Source of the DNA: Bathynomus jamesi
Lineage: Eukaryota > Arthropoda > Malacostraca > Isopoda > Cirolanidae
Reading direction: 5' to 3'
Length of the DNA stretch: 64,000 bases
Assembly: GCA_023014485.1 (NCBI GenBank)
Contig: JAJOZX010000090.1
Coordinates: 882,001-946,000, forward strand
A program made the position numbers and the translations under genes. A model generated the notes under the pieces. It was not told the origin of the DNA, made no database searches, and saw nothing but the letters and a program-made list of their open reading frames with translations. Positions 1 through 11,953 of the stretch are shown here, one piece after another (position 1 is the stretch's first letter; every line of letters begins with the position of its first letter).

Positions 1-11
1 CCCAAGTGCAA

Positions 12-533
12 GTTACCGCTACACAGATACATATTAACAAATTTTGAAACAATGAGCGCTATGCTTTGGTTGATGAAGTTTTTAGGCGTCGTAAAATACA
101 AGGGGTAAAGGTAGGGCCCGCTTCGTAGGGCCGGTGGATGGGCGCGTTGTGGAACTCATATGCGCAGTAACCTTCCCTTGCTGTGAGTTCTGGGTGATTT
201 GCAGTTCATACTCAGATCAGTGAGACGCTGCGTTCTTTGCTAGAAAGACTAGTTAGTGTAGGCGTTTCCTTGCGTTTTAGTAGATTTCGATCTGGTAGCG
301 TCATCGTTACACAGACGGAGATAGACATGCGAAATATGTATATTTTAAGTAGGTTCAGCTCACGATATGGCGAAAGCAGTTCCATCTGTTGGCGTTACCG
401 CTACACAGATACATATTAACAAATTTTGAAACAATGAGCGCTATGCTTTGGTTGATGAAGTTTTAGGCGTCGTAAAATACAAGGAGTAAAGGTAGGGCCC
501 GCTTCGTAGGGCCGGTGGGATGGGCGCGTTGTG
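12..533. repeat. Direct duplication of about 140 bp inside the LINE
   Basis: Bases 12-151 recur at 394-533 with only a few differences; both copies begin GTTACCGCTACACAGATACA and end GGGCGCGTTGTG. The 240 bp between them is unrelated. The second copy joins smoothly to the RT frame, the first does not. A local tandem duplication or an assembly duplication would explain it. Confidence 0.85.
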
Positions 534-539
534 ATTGAA

Positions 540-1480
540 ACTGGCTGGAGAATAGGCGGCAGAGGGTTGTAATTAAAGGGGTTAGTTCGGGTTGGGCCTC
601 GGTCACTAGTGGGGTTCCTCAGGGTTCCGTTTGGGGCCACTGTTGTTTATCATTTACATAAATGATATCGACGGTGGCATCGTCAGTCGGATCGCCAAAT
701 TCGCTGATGACACCAAACTTGGGGCCAATGTTGGGACGCCCGAAGCGATCGAGGAACTGCGTGCAAACCTAGGTAGGATAGGAGAGTGGTCCGAAAAGTG
801 GCAAATGCCGTTTAACTTGGGTAAATGCAAAGTGATGCACATTGGCTATGCCAATCCCAAGTCGGACTACTCAATGTTGGGGAGTAATATCGAGGCGACT
901 GATTTGGAAAAGGACGGGTGTGCTAATTAGCACCGACCTTAAGTTTACCAAACAGTGCGTAGAGGTTGAAAAGAAAGCCCAGAAGCTGTTAGGTTATATC
1001 AGGAGGCAATTTCAGTTTCGGAACAAGGAGATTGTGCTCTCTCTGTACAATTCCCTGGTTCGGCCGCACCGGAATATGCTGTGCAGTTTTGGTCGCCCAC
1101 CTCAGGAAAAATATTGAGAGGCTGGAGCGAGTGCAGGCGAGGGCCACAAAGTTAATCCCTTCCGTTAGGCATTTGGGCTACAATCGACGGTTACGCGCCC
1201 TGGACTTGTTTTCACTGGAAACTCGGAGGCTGCGCGGTCAACTGATCGAGGTTTTCAAGCTCTACGCGGGTTCAACGATGTCGATTTTAGAAGCATGTTT
1301 AGTTTAAATGATAACCCAACTCGCAACAATGGTTGGAAGTTGGATTTGAAGCGGTTTAGGACTAGTGTGTGTGGGAATTACTTTACGTATAAGGTCTGTG
1401 ACACGTGGAACAGGTTACCTTCAGAAGTTATGAAAAGTTCCTCTGTGGATCATTTTAAGTAAAGGTTAGACCAAATCTTG
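540..1480 (+). pseudogene. Reverse transcriptase C-terminal half, CR1-like, frameshifted
   Basis: Joined over frames, the conceptual protein shows the block GVPQGSV.GPLLFIIYINDI, the catalytic FADDTK motif (YADD equivalent), a KCKVMHIG block and a SLYNSLVRPH thumb block. These are followed by the ERVQARATKLIP and LETRRLRG blocks typical of CR1-type RTs. At least three frame changes separate these blocks (near 630, 915 and 1095), and an in-frame stop follows near 1460. The product would be the polymerase that copies element RNA at a nicked target. It cannot be made from this copy. Confidence 0.8.
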
Positions 1481-1606
1481 CACACTATTTGAGGGTGTAC
1501 AAAATTTCCCCTGGCACCCGTTGTCATTGGTACCTCCTCGGTATGGGAGGTACTTCTTTCCTTGTAACTCCTTGTAACTCCTTGTAACTCTCTCTCTCTC
1601 TCTCTC

Positions 1607-2184
1607 ACCGCATGGCAATGTATCCATATAACGTTAATAATAACCGAAACTCGAGAAAATATATACTCTGCCTTCCGCTCTATCCCAAATCCTTTTCTCT
1701 TAGTAACCTCTTAATACAAACTAATCTATCATATTTTGCGACTTTTTAACTCTGGTGGGATTCAATTCCATTCCTATAGTGTAAGATACTTAAATTCATG
1801 TGTGTATTATGCCATATGATGTGCGTAATAAATAATCATTTTTAAATAGTTGGAGCGTTCAAGGTCATCTGTAGTAATCTATAGACTACCCTCTCAAGCC
1901 CACTCTCAACACTTAGATTCCCCTAAGACACAGGCGTCTTCAAGTAACATGAATGCGTAGAGATCTAAGGTGTTAGATTCCATATTATATATTTATGTGC
2001 TAGGTTTAAGAACGCTGGCATTGAAGGATGGAAGGAAGGGACAGTAAAAGCGATAATAGGTTTAATGAAGGAAGTGGAATGAGGATGGAGGTAAGCGTTG
2101 CTATGTCGAAGAAAACGAGGTTGGGTGGGGAATTACGAAGGGAGGAGGAAAGGGAGGCAGAGATTATTAATCTAATTCTGCCAC
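1607..2184. other. No recognised feature
   Basis: AT-rich sequence between the LINE tail and the Tc1 remnant. No coding motif, inverted repeat or tandem array was seen. Confidence 0.5.
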
Positions 2185-2401
2185 CATGTCTCCTGATATG
2201 AATCCGATTGAAAACCTTGGGCAATAATGATTAACGAATGGGAGCAACGCAATGAAAGAACATTTGAAGCACTTTTAGCTCACACGAGGAATAGTTGGAG
2301 AGCTTACGTCGAACACCAAACATTGCCTACAATTGGCCTCTTCTATGCCGCAACGATTGCAAGAAATTATTGATGCCGGAGGAAGCTATACGAAATACTG
2401 A
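2185..2401 (+). pseudogene. Tc1/mariner transposase C-terminal remnant
   Basis: The conceptual protein begins at the catalytic-E region SPDMNPIENL. It continues through EWEQRNERTFEAL and ends in LASSMPQRLQEIIDAGGSYT.Y with a TGA at 2399-2401. SPDLNPIE and the terminal SMPRR...G..TKY are hallmarks of Tc1 transposases. One frameshift after the PIEN block and another near 2330 destroy the frame, and nothing of the N-terminal DNA-binding domain is present upstream. Confidence 0.8.
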
Positions 2402-3813
2402 TGTTAAAGCCATGACGTAAATGTGTATCGAATATATATTTATGTTAATATAGAACTTTATTATATTTTTATGTTTGACATCTATAAAAGTATATATTGT
2501 GACCATGAAAGAACTTTACTTATCCTTAGTTAGAATCTTTTCTTGCAATGTCTACGCTCGTGGAGATGATAATATATGCATTGTTGAAACAAACTATGAG
2601 AAGGTAATAGTTTCAGGAAAAATAAAAACTGGGCAACATCGAGGCCATCACATGTTTATGGGTGGAATTGTCATATGATATGCTACCAATAAACTCTTAT
2701 ACACTACTATATACAGTATACTGTATTACGTAATAATTACGATGAACAAATCAAATGCAAATTTCTCTGATTCACGGCCCACCAGTCTTGCTTTAGACTA
2801 ATGACTTTCATAAGATGAATAGGTTACTACTTAAAACAATGGATAAACTATCTATTAGTGAGACGACCGTGACTTCCTCGAAATGCGAGCGCGTGAGAGG
2901 TTCACTGAGGAATTTGATCATTAGATCTTCACGTAGGATATGTATCACAAACAATAATATTGACAACAATCCCAACAATTACTTAATATCAATCATTCCA
3001 TTGAGCAATAATTTTAGACCTGCGTCAAAATAACGTAGGGTCATGCCATGATTTGGATATTTGCGGAATTAGTCGTCTCTATAGTCTACAGTATATTGAG
3101 ACGGTATAATGTAATGCCCAGCTAATATTATGATGACTAGGATGCTCCATAACCATCCCAACATCCCGAAACTTGGTCATTCTGCTTCTTAATCATTTGT
3201 ATTTTAAACACTAAAATGTAGCAGAAGTGACGTAATAATGGACGTCATTGATGGGGTTAGAGCAACTATGTGCACCAATCCGAACACACCTCCGCTGCCA
3301 TAAGGACCGCCCATTTTATACCTAACAGACTAGCTTGGGACGAGACAGAGGCGCGAGACTTATTGTAAGCACTGTACATACATATATTATCAGAAATCTC
3401 ATATCCCAGAGATTTGGGTTGACGCATTTTTTGTGCCGTAGTCGTAAAATTAAAATGAGAATTGTGTTTATTGCTTTCGAATTTCTATTAATAATATACT
3501 GAATAGTATTCATATATACGCTTGGTTTCTTCTTCAAATTTAAAGACAAGATTCCTTTTGGCAGGCGAACGTCAGTTGTTCATTTCTGCATAATCGTACG
3601 CATTATAATATCGCATCTTATATGTGGATTCGACTTAAATTAGCTGATGGAACACTTACGATGCAACTGGCATATTGGAAGGTCTTCGATAACTAATTTT
3701 TATTTGCGCAAACCGGATCCTTGTCCCCAATGAGACTATGTACACTTTCGGAAAAAGGTTCAGCTAAAAACATAAAATTTCTGTAAAACAAAAGCAGTTA
3801 TTAATCAAGAGTA
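2402..3813. other. No recognised feature
   Basis: AT-rich unique-looking sequence. The only small pattern noted is the perfect 16-bp palindrome ATACAGTATACTGTAT near 2710, which recurs near 20647. Short open frames here have no motif I recognise. Confidence 0.5.
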
Positions 3814-3821
3814 AATTTTTA

Positions 3822-4030
3822 GGACCACCTGAAGATCAGGGCCCCCAGCTTTCGTTAGTTAGCCTTATAAGGCTAACTAACGAAAATATCACGACTTAAC
3901 GTAACCAATTGATAGTCAACTGTACGCCCTTGATGATTGGTTAGGTTAGGTCGTGATATTTTCGTTAGTTAGACGTTAGCCTTATAAGGCTAACTAAAGA
4001 AGGCTGGAGGCCGTGATCTTCAGATGATCT
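3822..4030. mobile_element. Foldback MITE, GGAYCACCTGAAGATC family, copy 1
   Basis: A 209-bp element with imperfect terminal inverted repeats GGACCACCTGAAGATCAGG and the complement at the other end. It is flanked by an exact 8-bp target duplication AATTTTTA (3814-3821 and 4031-4038). Inside is a long palindrome: GTTAGCCTTATAAGGCTAAC occurs on both sides of a core with the shared arm CGAAAATATCACGACTTAAC. A second member of the family is at 55201-55402. In this copy the core arms are arranged inside-out relative to the copies near 22 and 62 kb. Confidence 0.85.
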
Positions 4031-4039
4031 AATTTTTAA

Positions 4040-4690
4040 AATATTGTACTTTATTGGTGAATCAAAAAGAATAAAATATCCATAGATATAGAGGGTACCA
4101 CCAACGAGCAATTTTCAACTTTTTAGAACATGTATGTTCTAGACGAAAATTTTTCGAAACTACAAATATGTAACGTCGTTCTTCCACTGACAGTTTTAGT
4201 ATCTGAACAAGTGGCGAGTTAAATTTACACATTTTAGTAAACTCAGACAAGAATAAGCTCTGTATTCGAATTTTTATTAAATACTTTTTTTGGTGTTATA
4301 TTTGTTATAACATGTTATATTTTCACTTAAAAACTTTATATTTAGGAAAAATATAGTGTAACTTTAAGTGTAACTTTTACGTTTGTTTAGTTTGAAACTA
4401 AACCAACTAATATCAACCCTTTATGGACGGGTGTATGCATATATGGATGAAGGGGTTGTTGTTCAAAACATAATTCATTAGTGTTTATATATTATTCACA
4501 ATAAAATTCTACAGTAGCAAATTGAAGCAAAAAATGGTGTAGTAACTAATTAAAGCATTTATTATACGAGTATACAAATTACAAACCCTTGCTTTATTTG
4601 ATCCAGACAAATAGTGGTCAACTAAACGTGGTTTGCTGTTTTAACTTTTAAAGATATGATTTTTCTTTGTTATAACAAAATGAAACCAAC
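4040..4690. repeat. AT-rich DNA with a diverged direct repeat
   Basis: No gene. About 80 bp around 4588-4680 (TTTATTTGATCCAGACAAAT...GGTCAACTAAACGTG...) recurs in diverged form around 4868-4945. The two copies flank the small TIR element at 4695-4824. Confidence 0.6.
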
Positions 4691-4694
4691 AGAA

Positions 4695-4824
4695 TACAGG
4701 ATGTTTAAAAAGTCGCCAATCATAGGAAATGGTTTTAATGTGTGTGTGTGTGTGTGTGTGTTGTGTGTATATAATATATATTAAAAATATTTCTTACGAT
4801 TCCGGACTTTTGAAATACCCTGTA
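4695..4824. mobile_element. Small Tc1/mariner-type MITE
   Basis: Ends are TACAGGATGTTTAAAAAGTC and the complement of TACAGGGTATTTCAAAAGTC, so about 20-bp imperfect TIRs bound 130 bp. A TACAGGGTGTTTCAAAAGTC-like terminus is common in arthropod mariner-type MITEs (recalled, not searched). A (GT)n tract of about 22 bp sits inside, at 4740-4761. Confidence 0.6.
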
Positions 4825-4944
4825 TATTTGGTAACGACATGAAGTAGTTATTATATTTTAATACTTACTTTATTTGATCCAAACAAAAAAAGGTCAACTA
4901 AACGTGTTTTGTTATTTTTAATAACAGATTTTTCTCTGTGCATT

Positions 4945-5232
4945 AACTACTTCAATTACATTTAACGTACGTTCAAATTTGTATACAAATTGAAGGGATG
5001 TGTTTTTTACTATTTCAGCTTTTTCTCGCATCTGTGGATTTAATCCTGAGAACGCATTTTTTTACTTAGAAATTTGTTAGTGTTTTGGTGATCAAGAGTA
5101 AAGTATACAAATTTTAAAACATACCATTCTAATTTTTAAATTTAATGAAAATATAACAATGTCAGCTAATTGAGATTTTTATGTGATGGGTGTCTGTGTG
5201 TTTTAAGTGTGTTAGGTGTATTAAGGACGTTA
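4945..5232. other. No recognised feature
   Basis: AT-rich sequence with no motif found. Confidence 0.4.
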
Positions 5233-5240
5233 GGTGTATG

Positions 5241-5369
5241 CAGTGGCGGCTGGTGGTCAGAGAGAGTGGAGAGGCCCAAAATTGTCTATAATATATACTA
5301 TATAAAATAGAATAGATTACAAAGTATTAGATGCCGGTCTCCTATGTCTCCTCTGAAAAGCCGCCACTG
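5241..5369. mobile_element. hAT-type MITE
   Basis: The ends are CAGTGGCGGCT and AGCCGCCACTG, a perfect 11-bp inverted repeat. An exact 8-bp target duplication GGTGTATG (5233-5240 and 5370-5377) flanks it. CAGTGGCGG ends with 8-bp duplications are characteristic of hAT elements. The element is 129 bp long with no coding capacity. Confidence 0.85.
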
Positions 5370-5379
5370 GGTGTATGAG

Positions 5380-7020
5380 GTGTGTATAAGTTTTGTTGTT
5401 GAAAGGGTTTCACCTCCACTTCAATTCCAAAGAGTCGTACCATAATGAAAACCAGCCGGAAAGATCATAAAATAGAAGAGAGTCCTGTTTCGGAGGAATT
5501 GCATTTAAGGTTCTAATAGGAAGGCTGGAGAATCAATAAAGACCTCAAGGCGAGAGAAACCTTGCAGACCAACAGGGGACTACTTGCGACGCACATCATA
5601 ATATTTAAAATGCTCCCTGAGGATATGACGAAGGGTCAAAGGACGAAACATTCATCGCATACTTGGGTGGAGCGCGCTCATGAGTCAACCGGCATTGACT
5701 AATACGAAGACGGTAGAGAGCAACCTCCAAGTGGCAGTTCAGATGGTAAGCAAAAGGCTGCACGGAAGTTGTATCGATAATATGTTGGAGTTTATTAGTA
5801 GTTTCAGCGGACCAATGTTTTTTTCCATGCACAAAAATACGCACGCGGATGACACTATATAGATCAGAGACAGGAAGCTGTGCGGGTCTCGAAGGTTTCG
5901 AATCGGAGGCCCTCTTAGCCGCGAGATCCGCTGACTCATTCCCTTCCGTCCCTACGTGTGACGGGGATCAGAAATTGTGAACCGACTTATATTTGGAGTG
6001 GACGGTCAGCCGTGGACAGATCTTGAGAATAATAGAGTGGTTCAGGACGAAACTGCGGATAGACATTTTAGTCCGTGTGAAGACCAAAGTACCGGCCAGG
6101 ATGCAGACTAATTTTACTCAGTGCCAGTAGAATAGCAGAGAGTTCTGCAGTATAACTGTAAAAGATTGGAGACATCACGACTTCAATCACTCCGATTGGG
6201 GTCACTACGCCGAAACCCACACCACGATCTGATTGAAAGATATCCGTGTAGAACAGCACGGGATGCATGTGGGAGTTGGACTGATGTTCGTAGAATAACG
6301 ACCAAAGGACAGACGACAAGGTGGTACTTTTACACTTGTCCAGGAGTGAGGAGCAACAAAGTGGTCTAGTCAGCTGGCAGGGTCATTGGTAGAGGTCTCC
6401 AGCGGAGCTACATCCACCAGGAGCAAGTCAGATTGTGTTAAACGAAGTTAACATTTCCCACCAAACGGGATGTTTCAGACACGAGTAGACAGAAGAGGAG
6501 CAGCATTGAAGCTCTACAGCCGAGGAGCAGGTAATCCGGCGAGCCCGTTACCAGGTTCAAAGAGTCACAAATAAAAGAGAGGAAGAGTAGCCTCGATTCC
6601 ACACATAGGCTCGAACCGGGGACGTGAGAAAAGCTCCCATACACAGTCGCAAGGCAGTGGTGTACGGAATCTAACCTTATGAGCGCATTTTGGAAAGCAG
6701 AACCGTACGATTTAATCCCGTACAAAATGACACTTAAAATGAGGGACTGGTATAGTAGGAGGAGCGTCCTGCGAGTAGCTCCCCAAGTTGTTCGAGACAG
6801 CAGGCGGAGAAGATCCGGTCGCCGAAAACATTTATTATATATATATATTAAGTTAGAAATCCAATTTAGCCGTTCATCAAAGATTGACCCAAGGCACAAA
6901 GTGAAATGGGAAATTACCAAATCGAAGAGTGAAAGGAAGAAAAAAGTCTCGTCTGCAATTAAACATGACCACTGTCTTACCTGCAGAGAACGATAATCCA
7001 TTCAAGCTCTCGCAGAGTCA
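5380..7020 (-). pseudogene. I/R1-like LINE: RT C-terminus plus RNase H, decayed
   Basis: Read on the minus strand, the segment from 7001 to 6440 carries an RT thumb region (FDERLNWISN, LLLLYQSLILSVILYGI, LDSVHH, SLCVESRL). The stretch from 6320 to about 5600 carries an RNase H domain: YTD, GVGFGVVTP, YTAELSAILLAL and HTD blocks, then a GNESAD-like block and RISQCRLTHE. The presence of an RNase H domain after the RT points to the I/R1-type LINEs, not CR1. Several frameshifts and stops interrupt it. It is 5'-truncated next to a (CA)n tract at 7031-7066. Confidence 0.8.
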
Positions 7021-7029
7021 TATACAGTC

Positions 7030-7030
<1 letters not shown>

Positions 7031-7066
<36 letters not shown>
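7031..7066. repeat. (CA)n microsatellite
   Basis: Uninterrupted CA dinucleotides abut the truncated end of the LINE. Confidence 0.95.
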
Positions 7067-7068
<2 letters not shown>

Positions 7069-7298
7069 CTTCATTACTTGAAGCATTATGTGATTTAAGC
7101 ACTTAAGCGTAGATCACAACACTCAAGATTCACATGTTTATTTACTTAATGATGGAAGCGTGGAATTGAATAACTTCTTTTGCGCTGTTGAAGTTAAGTC
7201 TCGTGTCTCTCCATTGCAAAAGTAGTTCTGCTTCCAATTTTAGATTCTGGAAATAAAGACAGCGCAATGCACTTTACAATTTATTATTAATTACGTTA

Positions 7299-7299
<1 letters not shown>

Positions 7300-7384
<85 letters not shown>
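7300..7384. repeat. (TA)n microsatellite
   Basis: Long TA dinucleotide tract with one slip, flanking the repeat at 7385. Confidence 0.95.
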
Positions 7385-7388
<4 letters not shown>

Positions 7389-7572
7389 GGGGATGATGAT
7401 GTCTGTTCGTCTATAGACGCCTAAACATCTAAGGTAATTTGGATCAAATTTAATATACACATTAGGGGAGAACCAGGGAACGTTTTAATAACACAGTCGC
7501 CCCTCTGAGTCTTCTCCTAGGTTGTGTTTCGGGATTTTTTGCTGCGCAAGGCACAGTGGGCATTCTAGTCTT
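7385..7572. repeat. Interspersed repeat R1, copy 1
   Basis: About 185 bp, bounded on both sides by (TA)n, and matched by a second copy at 17195-17378. Shared blocks include GTTCGT.TATA.ACGCCTAAAC, GGGAGAACCAGG.AA, TAGGTTGTGTTTCGG and GCGCAAGGC..AGTGGGCATT. There is no TIR or coding capacity. The family is unknown to me. Confidence 0.75.
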
Positions 7573-7578
7573 TTATTT

Positions 7579-7618
<40 letters not shown>

Positions 7619-7621
<3 letters not shown>

Positions 7622-7967
7622 AGTAATGCTTAGTTAAGAATATAAATTTCTGTTTGATTAATTATTATAATGTTTAATATAAATTTACTAAAAATTGTGA
7701 TGATTACGATAAAGCATGTTTGTTGGTTTTGAGTTGTTTAAAATGGGTAGGGTTGGTAATACTGAATAGGCCCAGAGAGTGGACTACCCTATAACGGTTT
7801 TCAGTCTTGAGGCGGACGCGATACGCGTTAGATTTAGAACCATGTGATCTTAAAGTCAAATTGTTTTGTGTTCCTCTCCGACCTAGATTATTATATATAA
7901 ATGTCATACTCGCATATCCCCTAATTAACTAAACCACTTTCGAAAATAATAAAACGTAGTCACTACA
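7619..7967 (+). repeat. 5' LTR of the non-autonomous element
   Basis: Begins TGTAGTAATGC and ends GTAGTCACTACA, giving the TGTAGT/ACTACA terminal inverted repeat. It aligns with 11954-12297 over its full length with scattered small indels. AATAAAACG near the end is a probable poly(A) signal. Confidence 0.9.
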
Positions 7968-7969
7968 TC

Positions 7970-7984
7970 TGGTGACAGCGGTGG
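7970..7984 (+). promoter_or_regulatory. Candidate primer-binding site
   Basis: TGGTGACAGCGGTGG begins 2 bp after the LTR. It has the expected TGG start that pairs with a tRNA CCA end. The matching tRNA was not identified. Confidence 0.5.
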
Positions 7985-10900
7985 TCTTACATCATATTTT
8001 GTGAGGCTTACCCACGTGTTAGTATTTCGATTAAAATTCTTAAAACCCGGTGTAATAACAAATAGCGTTAATGAATATTTTATTTCGATTATTAAAATAT
8101 CTAAATGCAAAGTTTACCCCGTTTGCAGGCAAATTTCGATTTTCATGCCTTAAAATTTCATTGTACATAAAATTTAAAAATGGCGCTTCGCATCCTGATA
8201 GCGTCCCTGAAAAACTTCACGCCTCAAAAATTTAATTTCGTGAGAGTTCGTTGGATTCTGAAATTCATCGTTTGTTCCGTTACGTTCACAGTCTAGTGAC
8301 TCAAAATTCTTAGTCGCGGTACAGACTCGGTAGAAAAGTTTGTCTGACTCCATATCGCGAGTCATTATTACGTTAAATTTCGTTCTTCGGTCGGAGAGGA
8401 TATAGTTTGAAAATTATCGTGCTGCCTGAAGACTCAATTTTCTTTTTTCGTCTCTTCACTGTATGCCTGTTCAGCTTACCTCTGTTTTTACTTGTTTGTT
8501 TAAAACTTTTGGAATTAGTAGTAATTGTAATATAATAATAACGATTAATATAAAAAAAAATTGTACGTAAGTAAATTGTTAGTTTGAATACAGTATGATA
8601 CACATTTATATGGTCCTTTCAAAGTGTTTCAGCGAAAATTTGTATCGCATTTCTGGGTATATATACATATATAGTACAACATTTCAGGAACATGAGAAAT
8701 TTTCTGGGTTCATTAGCAGATTTTTGATTATATTTCGATTTGTAAATATAGGTTTACGGGCTTTTTGCTTTGCTCGCTTCGCGCTAAAATAGGATTACGT
8801 TACAGTTAAGGGACAAATCGAAATAATCTTAAAGATATTAAATTTGTCAGATTATAAGTCGCCGTATAGGATTGTGTTAAATTTCAAAATAAGCAGAATT
8901 CGTTTAACTGAAATAGAGAAATGTGTTGTAAAATTTTTATAAGTTTTTTTTGTATTTTTTATATACTCATTAATTATATACTTATTAACTAATACGTATT
9001 TATTAGTTATATATATAATTACATATATTTATATACCCATAACTTTGGTAGGTAAGCTGATTATTTTTTTCTCCTCTCTCTGTTCTTTCGTTCATTTCAC
9101 GACAATTCCGACATATTTGGTAAATGGCTATTGTATCGTACTTAAGAAGAATTTCTTGTAGGCCTATCGTAAAATATTGTTCGGAGATTAACCGTTATTA
9201 CGGTATGTCTATTGAGTAGTAAATTTTAGTTATTTAACAAAATTTTAATTGGTTTAACATAAATAAGCATAGGATTTTTCTTTAAAAGCACAAATGTTAT
9301 GCATAAATTCTAAATTGCTCTTTCCGCGCATAACATTGAATTTATTAATTATAGGCCTAAAAGCGGCAGTAAATTTTATTTTTATTTTGGCGGCCAATGT
9401 GAGTTACGGTACACATTTTACTAAATCTGGATATTATAATTTTTTTGAATTACAGAAATTTGTGTAGAAAATTTTCTTTACGTTTTATAAATTCATTCAA
9501 TAATCAATTTATTTGTACAGTAGGCCGATTTTTATTTTTCTTTCCAGTTCAATGACAATGGTAAAATTTTTAGTTCAAATTTAGATTGTATTCTAAAAAG
9601 GATGTTTTATTTGGAATTAGAAATGAAAAATGTCCTTTTTTTTTAGTTCGAGCGTTTGCATGGAAAATATTACGAAATTATGTTAGGATATAATGCAGTT
9701 TCATTCGGTTAGGGATATTTGTATAGAGGTTCGCTTACAAACAAAGCGACCGCTCTTAATTTGAATGTGTTGTTTTGTTTACAGTGGATTGCGTGTATTT
9801 TTTAGTGCATATGATCTATTCTTATTTAGTATAACTATGCAAATTTGTAGTTTCACTTGGAAACGATAAATTACTGAGATTTTTGTGATTTGCAAACCAT
9901 ACTGGGGTTTCTGTTGAAGGAGAGAGTTGTATCTCAGATGTAATTTGCGAATTGCAAGTTCAATTCTTATGAAATTTGACGTTTCAAGTTGGAATTACTG
10001 TATTAAAATAATTTTTGGTAGTAATATTTAAATTTTTTTACTTTTTAATAACTGTTTAGAAAATTATTATTGTTTAAACCTTCAGTCGGAGTTAACTAGT
10101 GCATTTGAAACATTGACTCAAGTGTACACTCGGAAATGGAGCCTCTAGATAGCCAGTAACGTTTTTGTGGCGTCTGTGTGCTCCTCCTCAAAGCAAGAGG
10201 GTTCATGATTGTCAGAGAATGGATGACATGAAGTTTCTGGGGTTCATTTTTGTCTTTTGTATTTAGAGGTATTGAGGTGATTTCTGACGATAGTTTGAAC
10301 AATAATAATTCTTAAATTATACTAACAGTTACTATGTATGGGCGCTTTTATATTTATACTGTACAATTTTGTTTAGCGTTTTATGACTTTTTTTATCTTC
10401 TCTGCTGTAACTGCCATAAGTGACCTTATTGGTAGCTAGATTTGATTAAATTTTTGCGAAATTTTTTATTTTTTTCCGTGAATTTGGCCAGAGCAAATGT
10501 GTAGTTGTTTCGAAGTGAACTGTCGAGAAAATTCGATAAATTAAAATGAAATGATAAGCAGTACAGAAACGTTTCGAATAAACTTTTTTTTCAAAATTGA
10601 AAGGCTCAGTTTGGGTCAACCAAGTTGAATCCGAGTTCCATCAAGTGAGTTTAGTCGACCGGATAGGTGATCGATCACCAATGAGAGAGAGAGAGAAGAG
10701 AAACCAGAATGCGCATGGACTTGGCGCAGGATGGTTTCGGAAGGAAGAGAGAGAAGAGAGGAACCGAATGCGCATGGACTTGGCGCAGGACAGTTTCGGA
10801 AGAGAAGAGAAATTTACGTGTGCAGGGTCTTGGCACACGAAAGTTTCGATCGAAGATGGTCTACTGGTATTTTTCGGGCAGTAGCTGGTCACGCTGCTCG

Positions 10901-11930
10901 AATGCTTCGCTAAATATGTGTAGCACTCGCGGTAGACAAGCCACGACGAGCTTGAACGGGTCCTACGACTGTACTGTCCATACAGACATACAGTAGGTTC
11001 GTTGGGAAACGGCCTACGGCGGAGTCATCGTTTGATTGTTGCCAGTAGAAGAGTCTTTCAGCTGGACGTAGGAAGAGCAGCGTTCACCGACAAAAGTGGA
11101 GATGAGACAAGGCGAGTTTCTTCATCGACTTCTAGAATTGCAAATTCCGTCCAATTCCAGCGCGTGGTCCCGCTTTCAGATATCTCCCCCCCTGATCCTT
11201 TTAGAATTGGACGTCTCTTGTTTTTTTTTTCGCCATTGGAGAGAGAGCGGAACCATTATAGCGTGCTGCCCTGTTGCATGTTGATTGATGCAATCCCTTG
11301 CATTCTAGCGAAGTGAGCAGGAGAGCTGCGATTGAAAATTGAAATCCGTTGTCAGCGTGCGGAGTGTCATCTAAACAACGTCCAGCAAATAATGTACTGA
11401 TTATTATCTAATGAAATTATAAGTGAAAAGGGTCCGATTATTGCCCATATTTGTTGTGTTTTTCGTGAAATAGTATGTGCGCTCTTGGTCAGTATTTTAT
11501 GTAAACTTTTTCTTATTTTTTCTATGTTGCCCTGATAGTAACTGTATAACTATACAAATAATTGTTTCAAATGTAAAGCGATCGTTGATGAGAAATCGCG
11601 GGAATAGATTGTGAACTTGAGATTTGTGTAGCCACTGTAAGAAAATTTTCGTTATTTTTTTTGGCATGTATAGATTAGTTACAGGTTGTAATTTAATTAT
11701 TAGAGTGAAATGTTATTTTATGCAAATGTGAAAATTATAAAGTTTTCGGTTTTTATAATATGATACAATATATGTATGGGAATTGTCATTCTATTATTTC
11801 TTGTCTATTTCTAAACTTTGAATTGTTAAAGAAAAAAAAAAAAAAAAAAAAATTGCAAAATATGTAAGTTTGTTGAATAAATTTATTGACATTGTTAAAC
11901 GATATTAATAAGTTTTCTAATGGAAAAACT
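7985..11930. other. Non-coding interior of the LTR element
   Basis: Nearly 4 kb without a convincing frame. The only structured part is a tandem duplication of about 63 bp at 10685-10815, with GCGCATGGACTTGGCGCAGG in both copies. This makes short purine-rich frames look coding. A run of A residues lies near 11830-11852. Confidence 0.6.
10685..10815. repeat. Tandem duplication, about 63-bp unit
   Basis: Two near-identical units, each with GAGAGAAGAG, GCGCATGGACTTGGCGCAGG and GTTTCGGAAG. A weaker third part follows. Confidence 0.8.
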
Positions 11931-11936
11931 TATTTT

Positions 11937-11953
11937 CAAGGGGGTGATGCGAG
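11937..11953 (+). promoter_or_regulatory. Polypurine tract of the LTR element
   Basis: AAGGGGGTGATGCGAG lies immediately before the TGTAGT start of the right LTR, in the position expected of the plus-strand primer. Confidence 0.6.

Larger units (their letters stand above)
1..1606 (+). mobile_element. 3' part of a CR1-like non-LTR retrotransposon
   Basis: The upstream part lies outside the window. The element holds the C-terminal half of a reverse transcriptase (see 540-1480), then a short 3' UTR. It ends in three copies of a CTTGTAACTC-type decamer followed by a (TC)n run at about 1560-1606. A short-repeat 3' tail is usual for CR1-group LINEs. The reading frame is broken several times, so this is a dead copy. 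Clade assignment rests on the protein motifs and is moderately secure. Confidence 0.8.

Noticed and set aside
5608..5660. Hammerhead-like CTGAGGA...GAAAC near 5614
   Set aside because: The spacing is too long, no stem forms, and the sequence is part of the LINE RNase H region.
10597..10996. Basic open frames inside the LTR element
   Set aside because: Produced by a tandem purine-rich 63-bp duplication; no retroelement motif.
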